Assembly (NCBI GenBank): GCA_037126765.1
Contig: JBBCBC010000001.1
Location: 30,674,804 to 30,738,803 of the forward strand
Direction of reading: 5' to 3'
Length of the DNA stretch: 64,000 bases
DNA from: Stenogyne calaminthoides
Lineage: Eukaryota > Streptophyta > Magnoliopsida > Lamiales > Lamiaceae
Shown here: one piece after another, positions 32,758 through 42,976 of the stretch
Numbering within the stretch: position 1 is the first letter of the stretch
Layout of the letters: every line of letters begins with the position of its first letter
Notes under the pieces: model-generated
Seen by the model: only the letters and a program-made list of their open reading frames with translations
Told to the model about the DNA's origin: nothing
The model's database searches: none
Program-made: the position numbers and the translations under genes

Positions 32758-32962
32758 CGAAAACAGTGTTGGTAGGGTTCATGGCGACCTGATTCTTGGC
32801 CGCATCACCAATGAGACGCTCGGTATCAGTGAACGCCACATAAGACGGCATCGTTCGATTACCCTGATCATTGGCGATAATCTCAACACGATCATGCTGC
32901 CACACTCACGAATACGTGGTCCCCAAATCGATTCTGATCGCCTCCTTCGCCCTTTCCAGCAA
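32758..32962 (-). pseudogene. HSP70 (cytosolic heat-shock cognate 70) exon 1 fragment
   Basis: The minus strand encodes VEIIANDQGNRTMPSYVAF and then ERLIGDAAKNQVAMNPTNT, the start of the HSP70 ATPase domain. It stops at a good donor (TTCG|gtaagc) exactly where plant HSP70 genes have their conserved first intron. A 5'-UTR-like stretch lies upstream. The start codon is TTG instead of ATG (32962-32960), and short deletions remove codons near the phosphate-binding loop (around 32900-32935). Exon 2, normally about 1.7 kb, is absent. This is a gene fragment, perhaps moved by a transposon. Confidence 0.85.
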
Positions 32963-33595
32963 TTCACAACAGCAGAAAATCAATCAGAAACTCCAGAAAC
33001 AGAAATTGAATTGAAGAATTTCAACAAATCTTTGGTATCGTAATTTGTATGATGCCATTATTACTCTAACTATTTCAGTTTATGCATATGCAGCCATTGA
33101 AAATAATTGGCGTGAGCCCAAAAGAAAAGAAACCCAAACCCCACTCTATTTGAGGCACAAAACCAGGGACCTTACCCCCGACGACGATTTTATGCAATGG
33201 TCAAACCCTAGAATGTCGGATTTGCCACCGCCATGGCCCCTTCGATCCTTCTCCTTTCAACGCGTCGCCAAACCCTAGATCGACGGATCCGCCATCCCCA
33301 TGGCACCTTCAAGCTGCGCCTATCAACGTTTCTTGTGTTTGGATGAATTTGAGAGAGGTGAGTTGGGGTAGAGGGGCGACGTAAAATCTGCATGAACAGA
33401 AAATGAGTTGAGGGTTTTAGTTTTGAGATCCATGGTGGGTTTTAATTTTGAAATAAAAAAGAAATTGAATTGAGGGCAAAATTGTTATAAATGGCACATT
33501 GGAGTTATACTTAAAAGTGCATGCACCTTATCCTGTCAAAAAAAAAAAAAAATGCACCTTTTGTAGAAAACTTTTTATAAATTCAGATTTTGAAA
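32963..33595. other. HSP70 upstream flank and unassigned sequence
   Basis: Includes the HSP70-like 5' UTR and, at 33100-33420, a more GC-rich stretch (accctagatcgacgg, ccatggcacc) with no recognised protein. A poly-A run lies at 33538-33551. Confidence 0.4.
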
Positions 33596-33711
33596 GTAAT
33601 TCTCCCTTTTGATAATTGTCGAATTATACAATTTTCATTACACAGTTCCTTGAATTGCATGGATAAACATTCACGGCCTTTATTGGTTCTTAAAACCTTT
33701 AAGGTTATGTC
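33596..33711 (-). pseudogene. Copia integrase scrap
   Basis: Minus-strand translation gives KVLRTNKGRECLSMQFKELC and then IIRQLS, matching the copia integrase core block with the second catalytic Asp (KVLRTDNGGEF...EFC...IKRQL). In the next 115 bases a plus-strand integrase fragment of E3 starts, so two integrase pieces lie in opposite directions. Confidence 0.5.
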
Positions 33712-33825
33712 TTTTTATTCTCAGCCTCAATTAGGTAACATTTGAAGCAATCTAATGCCTAAAAATTACGAGAAATTTTAAACATGTAAAACGTGAAAAA
33801 TTATCAATTTAAGTAATGAAAAAAA

Positions 33826-36076
33826 ACTGTTCCGGGTACTCCTCAACATAATGGTGTGGCAGAGAGGATGAACATAACCATTATGGAGAAGGTGAGATGT
33901 ATGCTAAGGATGACCAACCTACCCAAGTCATTCTGGGGTGAAGTTGTGTTGACTGCTTGTTACTTGATTAATCGATCTCCATCAGTTCCTTTGGACTCTG
34001 ATATTCCAGAAAGAGTATGGAGTAGGAAAAATGCATCTTATTCCACTTGAAGGTATTTGGGTGCAAAGCCTTTATGCACGTAACGAAGGATCAAAGAAGC
34101 AAGTTGGATAGTAAATCTACACCTTGCATATTTGTTGGATATAGAGATGAAGAGAACAAATACAAATTGTGGGATCCAGAGAAGAAGATGATTGTAAGGA
34201 GTAGAGATGTAATCTTCCATGAAAATGAGAAAATGGAAGATTTGGAGAAATGAGAGAACTCCATGTCAATGCCTACTGGTGTTGTTGATTTAACACCAAA
34301 TGAGATTCCTACCACTGATGCTGAAATTGGTGGAGAAGAAGTTGAAAATGAAAATGAAGTTGAGATGGAAAATGATGATCCAACTACATTTGACCAGATT
34401 CAATTGCCCAAGAACCAGGATATGTTGAGCAGGAGATTCAACATGCACCACCAGAAAATGCAGAAGAACATGGTGGAAGACCATTGAGAAATCGTAGGCT
34501 AAATATGTTGTATTCGAGTTCAGATTGGGCATTGATTACGGATGAGGGGAGTTGTGAACTTTGAGGGGGTACATTCCCTCAAAGATAAAGATCAGTGGCT
34601 TAAAGCGAAGAAGAGATGAATTCTTACACAAAAATCATACATTCGATTTGAGAGTTCTGAAGAACAAGTGGGTATTCAAGCTAAAGAAAGATGGTGACAA
34701 AGTAGTCAGACACAAGGCGCGGTTGGTCGTCAAGGGGTTTACTCAGAAGAAGGGAGTTGACTTTGAAGACATATTCTCACCAGTAGTGAAGATGAGTTCT
34801 ATCCGCATTGTTTTGGGATTAGCAGCTTGCTTGAACTTAGAAATTGAGCAGCTTGATGTTCGAACTACATTCTTGCATGGAGAGCTAGTTGAGAACATAT
34901 ACTCATCAACCACAAGGTTTTGAGGTTAAGGGAAAAGAACAGTTGGTTTGCAAATTGAGGAAAAACTTGTATGTCTTGAAGCAAGCTTCACGACAGTGGT
35001 ATATGAAGTTTGATTCTTTTATGGCTAGCCAAAGTTATAAAAGAACGGAGGCAAATCATTGTGTTTATGTCAAACACCTCCCTGATGGTAACTTCATTAT
35101 TTTGCTGTTTTATGTTGATGATATGCTGATTGTGGGAAAAGATATTGTGTCGATTAGCAAGTTGAAGAAGGAGATGTCCAAATCCTTTGACATGAAGGAC
35201 TTAGGCCCAGCAAAGCAGATTTTGGGCATGGAGATTTTTCGTGATAGAAAAGCTGGAAAATTGTGGTTGTCACAAGAAAAGTACATTTAGAAAGTGCTTG
35301 AGAGGTTCAACATGAAACATGCTAAGTTCGTGTCCACGCCACTTGCTAACCACTTCAAGTTGAGCAAGAAATCTTGTCCCACGACTCGAGAGCAAAGAGA
35401 AGAGATGACAATAATTTCTTATTTCTCTGTAGTTGATTCTTTGATGTATGGCATGGTGTGTACACGACCGGATATTGCTCAAGTTGTTAGCTTGGTGAGC
35501 AGATTTCTTTCCAATCCAGGAAAAGATCATTGGGAGGCTGTAAAGTGGATAATCAAATATTTGAGAAGAACTTCAAAATCATGCTTGAGTTTTGAAAGTT
35601 CAAAATTGACTCTTATTAGACACACAGATTCAAATATGACAGGTGATCTTGATGGGAGGAAATCCACTTCAGACTACTTGTTTACATTTGCAGGGGGAGT
35701 TGTATCGTGGCAATCAAAGTTACAGAAATGTGTTGCCTTATCCACCACCGAGGCAGAATATATTGCAGCAAACGAAGCTGGAAAGGAAATGATGTGGATG
35801 AAAAGATTTTCTCAGGAATTGGGTTTGAAGCAAGGAGAGTATATAGTTTTTGGTGATAGTCAGAGTGCTATTGACTTGAGCAAAAATTCCACGTATCATG
35901 CTCGAACGAAGAATAATGATATGAGGTACCATTGTCTTAGAATGATATTGGAGAAACAACTTATGAAGCTTGAAAAAATTCACACCGATAAAAATTCTGC
36001 AGATATGATGATTAAGATGGTCACTCGAGAGAAGCGTGAGTGCTGCGTCGAATTGGCCGGCATGAGCTTGAGGTAG
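33826..36076 (+). pseudogene. E3 integrase tail, reverse transcriptase and RNase H
   Basis: The integrase end begins GTPQHNGVAERMN. KVFGCKAFMHV and FVGYRDEENKYKLWDPE follow near 34050-34190. Reverse transcriptase has KARLVVKGFTQKKGVDFEDI, a changed QLDVRTTFLHGEL block and YVDDMLIVGKD near 35115. RNase H has STTEAEYIAANEAGKEMMWM near 35745 and the HTDKNSADMM end. At least two frameshifts (near 34040 and 34900) and stops (34251, 34485, 35287) break it. Confidence 0.85.
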
Positions 36077-36115
36077 TTGTGATTTTTGTGGCCAATTATA
36101 TTGAAAGGGGGAGAT

Positions 36116-36792
36116 TGTTGGGTTTTACCCAATTTAGTTGGGCACAAAAACTAATAAATAAAAATGGCCAAACAAGAAAATTAAAGGAAAGTTGTTGTAG
36201 GCCCATTATGACAACAAAGTTTGATTAGGGCACTTTTGAGTTTGCTGCAAGTGGACGGCAGAAATCAGAGAGAGAAAGGGAGAGAAAGAAAGAGAGAGGA
36301 AGAAGAAGGATTTGTCTTTTGGGTGCTCGTTTCTTCAACCTCAATTTTTTTTTTGGGGGGGGGGTTTGGGGGGGTGTTCATGGTAACGTGCTCTTCATTT
36401 TGATTGGGGTGGATTCTCACAAATCATCTCCAAGATGTACAAAGGGAAATTGGTATATTTGTTTTCATTGTACTATTTAGCTTGCTCTCTTCCCATGTCT
36501 CATTGTGTGTGTGTCAAGAATAGTATTCTTGAGGATAGTTTGATTCTATTGGTGTTGATTCCTGAATTTGTAATAGAGAAGGAAACTGTGTAATTTTCAT
36601 TTGATATAGTGGAGTATTTACTGGACTGGATCCCGTGATTTTTACCCTCTTGTGAATGGGTTTTCCACGTAAAATTCTTGGTGTTATTGCGTATTTATTT
36701 CTGCAGTTAATTTACGTATTTGGTCCGTAGTCTATTGAGATATTTGTGGAAGTGATTATTGCTTTTGTGCATTCGGCTGCGCCGAGCAGACA
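36116..36792 (+). repeat. E3 3' LTR
   Basis: Starts TGTTGGGTTTTACCC after the polypurine tract. The end is placed at gagcagaca because P450-derived codons resume at the next base on the minus strand. It contains a G-run (about 36350-36375). No 5' LTR is available to confirm the end. Confidence 0.65.
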
Positions 36793-37556
36793 ACTTTGAT
36801 ATTGGCCCCTTCCAAAACAGTCTTCTCTGATTCGAAATTTAGTGCTCTTTTGATTTTCTAGAAATTGGGGATAAATGTTCGAAACCTATCGGTGGATAGC
36901 TTCACCGCTTTCTCGAAAGCCACCACGAATTTCTCCTTCGGCAGAGACGGCGACAGCTACGCCGGGTCATACCCAAACGTGATCTTAAAAACATTTTCGA
37001 AAGCAAATCGTTGAAGAATGTATTGAGAGTCGAGCACATTTTTTTTCAACGGCGGCACTCTGCAGGATCGGGATCAGGCAATTGGAGAGCTGGTAATCAA
37101 CTGCGATTATGATGAATTTGTGAAGCGGATTTGGTGCTGAATTTGTGGCTGGAAACCTACCGCTGAAATTTTCAGTTCTCACACTTGGTGTTGAATATAC
37201 CATCACCGAGAATGTCTTATAATATAGTTTTTATGAAAGCACTTTTGTCGTAGTTAGTAAAGTTGGATTTCAGAATGTGCTCCACGTTGGCGGCGTTGGC
37301 CGTGAAGATATTTTGGAGGCCAAAGGTGCGGTCGAGAGTAAAGGTAAGATTAGGAGTTGATGTTACAATCTCCGACGTCCATTGCACGAATCTATGCTCT
37401 TTTGTGATGATTGAGGGGAATGAACCGATTATTAGGTATGATTTCAACAGATTTGAAGGACAAAGTAATTTAGGTTTGAATTTGTTGATAATTAATAGAA
37501 ACAGAGAAAACAATGATACAAAAGATAAGCGAAGTTGAAAGGTGGAGATCCATCAT
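36793..37556 (-). pseudogene. Cytochrome P450 (CYP94-like) pseudogene, 5' half
   Basis: Read on the minus strand: an N-terminal membrane anchor starting MMDLHLSTSLIFCIIVF, then LIIGSFPSII, RFVQWTSEIVTSTPNLTF, DRTFGLQNIFTANAANVEHI, LIPILQSAAVEKK, FAFENVFKITFGYDPA and FVVAFEKAVKLSTDRF. This order and wording match CYP94-type fatty-acid hydroxylases of the endoplasmic reticulum. It is broken by frameshifts (near 37500 and in 37060-37220), a stop after GYDPA (about 36958) and another near 36865. The heme-binding half is missing. The coding sequence runs into the E3 LTR end, so E3 probably inserted here. Confidence 0.82.
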
Positions 37557-37619
37557 TTTGTGGAGGAAGAAGATTTTAGCTATTTTTTATACTGTGACAA
37601 ACATTTGGTGAAATGGGAG

Positions 37620-37629
37620 TATTTATAGG
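37620..37629 (-). promoter_or_regulatory. TATA box of the P450 pseudogene
   Basis: The minus strand reads cctataaata, 64 bases before the first ATG (37556). The leader and core promoter survive although the coding part is decayed. Confidence 0.6.
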
Positions 37630-38930
37630 CCTTCGTTTACTTTTTCCAAGTAACTTGATTTTTCTTGATTTGTGACTAATAGTAGGGGTTTGTAGGTTGT
37701 TTACATTTTGGTCTAGAATTATGGGTAAAAGCAACAGTCTGTGATTTACCCCTTGACCTCTCTTATCTTTTAACCCATGAATTCGGTGAGTTATATAAAC
37801 CTAAAAATTGTTTCGAAGAAACATTACTTTTTCATTCTCAAACTTTACATGTGACCCACCGCGTCCACCAGCATATTCGTCACCCAATATTGGCTTAATA
37901 CTACCATCCAAATCCTCTGTAAGTGTAACCCCGTCGTTGCTGGAATTTTAATTAATTGTAATTTGATGAATTAATATTATTGTAGGCGGCATTGGAAGTG
38001 TTCTCTATTATTTGATCTGTGAATTTGTGGTTGGCAAAAAAGATGGGAGTGACGTACGCAATGAGGAAACTGACGTAGATTAATTTCATCGAAAGTATTG
38101 TAAATTGAGTGAGACTTGTAATTAAGGAGTAGTTTTCATGTGCAACAATGCACCATATAACTCAAATGAATATTTTAAATATATAATTTATTGCATTTAA
38201 ATATTAAACTTGTTTATAATGTAACATGCAACTTTTATTAATATAAACAAATTATGTATTTTAATGCATGTTTTTTAAATTAGACTGGGTGCTTGACCAA
38301 GAGCTTCTAGATCCATGGCAATTGCGAGGAGTTCCTCAGTTTATGGAAAAGAAAAGTCAAAATTGGTCAAAATACTATATTTTGATTCTACTTAAACAGA
38401 TCATCTGGATTCCATAATTTAAAAGCTAAAAGGGTATGCTTCTAGCATCCTAACTTCTCACTATTAATTTACTCTATTTAAATCTTGAGACACACTTGTG
38501 TGAGATTGTATTAAGTTGTACTCCGCCTCATACGAATGTAATTTAAACATCGACGCTTCAACATTTTGGGAGGGGTGAATATTGATTGTGCTAAGTTGTA
38601 CTCCGTTTCATTCGAATTTTTGTCTTCAATCGTTTAACAAGCACTCAACATCTAATTTACACAAATTTGTAAACTTTCACTATTGTGTGATTTTTCTCAC
38701 AATCACTCCCTCAAAACATAGAGTTTTTAGCAGACACCCCAAAGTTCTTTTACGAGTATCATTCGGTATCAAATGTCCCAACATAAAACAGCAAACTAAG
38801 GCAGGGATTCATATAGCAAACTAAGGCAGGATTCATATTATGAAAAGCAACTAAAGATATGAAGAAACCCAATTAAAGAAAGCAATTGAAGAAAGATTAT
38901 TCATTACCAAAAAAAAAAGCAGATGTACAT
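37630..38930. other. Intergenic DNA, no gene recognised
   Basis: AT-rich. Two short similar pieces (aagttgtactccg near 38512 and near 38592) suggest a small duplication. The right part (38800-38930) should contain the 3' UTR of the aldolase gene; aatgaataat on the minus strand near 38900 is a possible polyadenylation signal. Confidence 0.4.
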
Positions 38931-39977
38931 TCATTCACTCCAGTATTTCTCCTCAGCAACTGCATCATTTTCCTTCTCATCAGAGCTTAAACCCATCTTG
39001 AATCTCCTCACATCCTCCACCGCCGCCGTTCTAAACAGCCCAATATCCGCCGCCCCCGCTACCATATGGTACCCCCGCCGCCGCAGCTCCGCCGCCCCGT
39101 CGTGCGGCATCACGAACCCCGACAGATACGCGCCGCCGCCTTTCAGCACCGCCTTCTCCGCCCCGCGCAACGCCTCCTTTACCTTCTTGTGCCCCGGGTC
39201 CCACAAGTACCCCATGCTCGCGCTCAGATCCAACGGCCCCATTTGCACGCAGTCCACCCCATCGACCGCCGAGATCTCCTCAATTTTCTTCACCCCCTCT
39301 TCAGATTCCACCTGACACATGATTAGCACCTCCTCTTCGTAATTACTTAAATACCCCTCGTTGATACCGTATCCGGAGGCCCGAACAATCGTGTGGGCCG
39401 ACCCGCGAACGCCGGCCGGGGGGAACCGGCAGTACGAAACGGCTTTTTTGGCGGATTTCGGGCTTTCGATCATTGGAAACATGACGCCCTGCGGGCCGAG
39501 ATCTAGGGCTTTTTTGGCCCACGCGGCGGAGGATTCCGGGAGGCGGAGGATTGCGGCGGTGTTGGTGGCGGCGAGGGCGTGAAGGCAGGGGAGGGCGTCG
39601 GAGATTCCGCCGTGGCCGTGCTCCATGTCGATTACGGCGAAATCGTAGCCGGAGAGGCCCGCGATTTCGGCAATTGTTGGGGAGAAAGTCAGGAGGAAGA
39701 TTCCGTACAGGGTTTCGCCGTTCTTGAGGCGGGATTTGAGCGACTGTGGGGGAGAGACGGCTGCGACGGCGGTGGAGGTGGTGGAGGATTGAAGCGGTGC
39801 GGGTTTGGGGTTAGGGGATGGGGATAGGGTTAGGGTTTTGAGTTGAGATTGGAAATTTGGGGGTAGGAATGAAATTTGGGAATTCAGGTTTGAGTAGGCG
39901 TAAATTGGTTTTCTGAGAGTGGAAAGTGAGGACGAAGAAGAGAGAGTGGGGGGCTGTGGGCGTGAGATGGACGCCAT
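38931..39977 (-). CDS. HpcH/HpaI-type aldolase, probably plastid-targeted
   Basis: Intact 348-residue, single-exon gene. Class II aldolases of this family cleave or form bonds in 2-keto acids using a metal-bound pyruvate enolate. The enzyme core spans about residues 80-335. Four residues match the family's catalytic set in identity and spacing: His120 (DMEHGHGG), Arg145 (LRLPESS), Glu224 (QVESEEG) and Asp250 (MGPLDLSASMG). The spacings of 25, 79 and 26 are as in bacterial HpcH. Residues 1-75 are Ser/Pro-rich and poor in acidic residues, as in a chloroplast transit peptide. The plant substrate is not known to me. The gene is markedly GC-rich against AT-rich surroundings and lies alone between retroelements. 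Confidence 0.93.
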   Translation of the reverse strand: MASISRPQPPTLSSSSSLSTLRKPIYAYSNLNSQISFLPPNFQSQLKTLTLSPSPNPKPAPLQSSTTSTAVAAVSPPQSLKSRLKNGETLYGIFLLTFSPTIAEIAGLSGYDFAVIDMEHGHGGISDALPCLHALAATNTAAILRLPESSAAWAKKALDLGPQGVMFPMIESPKSAKKAVSYCRFPPAGVRGSAHTIVRASGYGINEGYLSNYEEEVLIMCQVESEEGVKKIEEISAVDGVDCVQMGPLDLSASMGYLWDPGHKKVKEALRGAEKAVLKGGGAYLSGFVMPHDGAAELRRRGYHMVAGAADIGLFRTAAVEDVRRFKMGLSSDEKENDAVAEEKYWSE

Positions 39978-41261
39978 TGCTGAAAATAGTGAGCTTATGG
40001 ATTGGTGTGAAAACGAAATGGGGGTAGTTAATTTTAAATGAAGTAGTAGAATAGTTTGGTAACAAGCAGGGAAAATGCCGAAAACAAGATCAATTTAATA
40101 ACCAAATAATTATGGTTAACTCCACCGAGCATTCAGGTGCACTGTACATTCATAATGCATTTTACAATCGTGCAATATATTATACTAAAAGATGTAATAT
40201 ATTTATACTAAAATGTGTAATTATTTTTTTATGTTAATAGTTATACTTGCTTGACGCAAACAAATTCGATATTTCAAAGATAAATGAGTTCTGGCGTTTT
40301 CAAAATGTCTTATAATTGCACAAAGACACCGAATCTTATTAATCCACCCACTCAATAATTATTGGTAAAATAAAATTATTTGGACAGAAGATTCTACAAA
40401 TACATTCATGCAAGTTTTACGGTGATCTATTATTTATGAAATAACTAGTTTATAATTGTTATTTTATAGTAACATAATTTTTTTAACATAATTAATACTC
40501 CCTCCGAAACATATTTTAAATTGAACATGTACTATTTATACGATATTTAATATAAGAATTACTTTTTAGTATTTAAAGTGATAAAATGATATTTTATTGA
40601 GAATATTTCAGACGATTCACTTTATTGATAAAATAGATTCATCTTTGTTAAATAAAAGATGTTTGAAGAGTGTGAGTTAGAATGAGTATGACAGCTATAT
40701 GTTATTTATGAAAATGAAAAACATGTATGAGATGGACCAAAATGGAGAATGTCCAATTGAGTATGTGACAAAAAAAGTATATCTTTTAATTGAACAATTA
40801 ATACTATCAAACAACTACTCCCTCTGTCCCAAACTCATTTGTACATTTACTGTGTACTCGAAGTTTAAGGTAGGGTTGTTTATTAGTATTTGAGATGATA
40901 AAGTTGGGGGTAGTATTGGAAATTCAACTTTATTGTAAAGTTGAATCTATTTTATTAGAGGGTTAATTAAACCCTCAAAAACCTGCTAATCAACACTGCA
41001 AAATTCAACAAAAACTGACATTCAATAAACAACAATAAAATTTCTCAATTTATTGTTCAGTGAACAGTAATTGTTAAAAAATAATTCCAACACAATTGAA
41101 AAACAGTACAGTTTCCCTCCTATTACTCCAAAAAATTAAATTTCCCTAGTAATCAAGGACAATTACATTGATTTTCCCTCCTATTACACCCCAATTACAC
41201 CAAAATCTCCATCCTATTACAGTCGCATTACTTTCCCACCAACACTTTCAAATCTGCACTT
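39978..41261. other. Intergenic DNA with Stowaway-like ends
   Basis: Holds the 5' UTR and promoter of the aldolase gene on its left. TA followed by CTCCCTCCG at 40496-40506 and TA followed by CTCCCTCTGTCCC at 40816-40830 resemble the terminal repeat of Stowaway (Tc1/mariner) MITEs. Both point the same way and I found no matching inverted ends, so no complete MITE is called. Confidence 0.4.
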
Positions 41262-41905
41262 TAATGCGCAAGAGAACTCACAGTTTTATCAAGAAACAAA
41301 ATACTCATGTTCTGATTTTGCAAAAAGCTGAAGAGAATTCACAGTTTTATCAAGAAACATTATACTCATGTTCTGGTTTTGCAAAAAACACAAGAGAACT
41401 CATAATTTTATCAAAGAAACAACATACTCATGTTCTGGTTTTGCAAAAAAATGAGAGAACTTACAATTTTATCAAGAAACAGCAGAGAACTCACAATTTT
41501 ATCAAAGAAACAACATACTCATGTTCTGGTTTTGCAAAAAACATAAGACAACTCACAATTAATCAAAGAAACAATATACTCAAGTTCTAATTTTGCAAAA
41601 AACACAAGAGAACTCATAATTTCATCAAGAAACAACATACTCATTTTCTGGTTTTGCAAAAAACACAAGATAAATCATGTTTTGACTTTGCAAAAAACAC
41701 AAGAGAACTCACAATTTTATCAAGAAACAACATACTCATGTTCTTGTTTTGCAAAAAAAACACAAGAGAACTCACATTTTTATCAAGAAACAGCATACTC
41801 GTGTTCTGGTTCTGCAAAAAACACAAGAGAACTCACAATTTTATCAAGAAACAACATACTCATGTTCTGGTTTTGCAAAAAAACACAAGAGAACAGCACA
41901 AAAAA
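41262..41905. repeat. 61-bp tandem array, about 10-11 units
   Basis: Unit of about 61 bp: gagaactcacaattttatc, aagaaacaacatactcatg, ttctggttttgcaaaaaaca. Copies begin near 41270, 41333, 41393, 41453 (short), 41483, 41543, 41605, 41667 (short), 41702, 41765, 41826 and 41886 (partial). Units are 85-95% alike by eye. Open frames through the array in several phases come from the repeat and are not evidence of a gene. Confidence 0.9.
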
Positions 41906-41984
41906 TAGATAACTCACCATCATCTTAAGTGTTTATTGAATTCATTGGACCCTCAGATTATAATGACATCATTGAGTTATGGTT

Positions 41985-42190
41985 TAAGCCTCCTAATCTA
42001 GGAAAATCATCCTAGAGGTTGCATTAAGCCTCCTAGTCTAGGAAAATTCAACTCCTAGAGATTGCATTAAACAAAGAAACCAAACAACACACCAATTCAC
42101 CAAAATTTCCTCCTAAGATAATTAAATCATAGGGCTTTGTATTAATCCTCCTAATCTAGGAAATTTTCATTTCCTAGAGGTTGTATTTAC
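41985..42190. repeat. Three copies of a short hairpin-forming repeat
   Basis: Near 41988, 42027 and 42147 the motif cctcctaatctaggaaa is followed by tcctagaggttgcatt. tctaggaa and its complement in ttcctaga form a small stem in each copy. It lies just downstream of the small minus-strand gene. Confidence 0.6.
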
Positions 42191-42313
42191 ACAAACAAAA
42201 CCAAACAACACATCAATTCGCCAAATTTTCAACATTACAGGTTATACCAAACATCACATGTCATATTTCAACATGAATCTAAAAAAAATCAGAATAACCT
42301 GTATATGAGCAAC

Positions 42314-42858
42314 TTAATCGATGGTATAAGGGCCACAAACATATCCATATCCACATACCACCCCTGGACTCATGCAACCAATTTTTTTATCAGAGAGTGG
42401 TGTATCGGGAGAACCCACAAGCAACTCTTCGAAAGATCTTTCGAAATTCAGATCGGTGGATTTTTGAGGAATTTCCAGAAGCACCGGCTTGAATACCGAT
42501 TTAACTTCATCGTAAAGCAGATTGGACAAGGTTAATTCTGGTGAAAGGGAATCTTGAACAAACATGTCGTTATAATCGTGAGAAATCCCATCGGAAGCGC
42601 AAACATCAAGGGATAGATAATCCGCAACAACCATGTCACTCAAATCTGCCTCGCTCTCCATAGACCTCAAATCGGCCTTCAAATCTGGAGCCACCGTCTC
42701 CCTCTCCTTCTTACGCTCATCCCATCTCTGGACAAAATATTCTCAAAATTGAAAGCCTCTGTTTCCTCCCACCAATAATCGTCAACTGAATCTGCTTCGA
42801 ACTCTGCAAAATCATTGGGGCATGGCCATTTCGGCCAGGATGAAGATGAATCGGCCAT
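42314..42858 (-). pseudogene. Unrecognised small acidic host gene with one apparent frameshift
   Basis: A leader-like sequence precedes ATG at 42858-42856. The protein starts MADSSSSWPKWPCPNDFAEF and is rich in Asp, Glu and Trp early on. After about 45 codons the frame must shift by one base (near 42740-42760) to continue as RWDERKKERETVAPDLKADL and then to VCGYGYVCGPYTID with stop TAA at 42314-42316. Total about 180 residues. The family is not recognised. The single slip could be a sequencing error, so the gene may be intact. E4 inserted about 120 bp upstream, in the promoter or leader. Confidence 0.55.
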
Positions 42859-42976
42859 GGGGGATTTAAGGTTTTTGGGGATTTTGAAGATAGAGATGAG
42901 AGAGAAGCTTAGGAAGATCGAGATTAAAGTAAGTAGAGATCGACAATGGAAGATCGAGTTTAGAGAGAGCAGAGAG

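Larger units (their letters stand above)
33826..36792 (+). mobile_element. E3: 5'-truncated Tork/TNT1-like copia element
   Basis: Starts abruptly inside integrase and runs through reverse transcriptase and RNase H, a polypurine tract (gaaagggggaga, about 36100-36111) and a 677-bp 3' LTR. Sequence style (GVAERMN, YVDDMLIVGKD, ADMMIK-type end) is that of the TNT1-94 group, unlike the SIRE-like elements around it, and there is no aORF. The right end lies inside the P450 pseudogene. Confidence 0.85.

Noticed and set aside
38923..39827. Plus-strand ORFs opposite the aldolase gene
   Set aside because: GC-rich coding DNA leaves the antisense frames open; the minus-strand protein has full family motifs.
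40496..40830. A complete Stowaway MITE between the two CTCCCTC motifs
   Set aside because: Both motifs face the same way and no inverted partner or second TA boundary was found.
41262..41912. Protein genes or a CRISPR-like array in the tandem repeat
   Set aside because: Open frames occur in several phases of a head-to-tail repeat, and there are no unique spacers between units.
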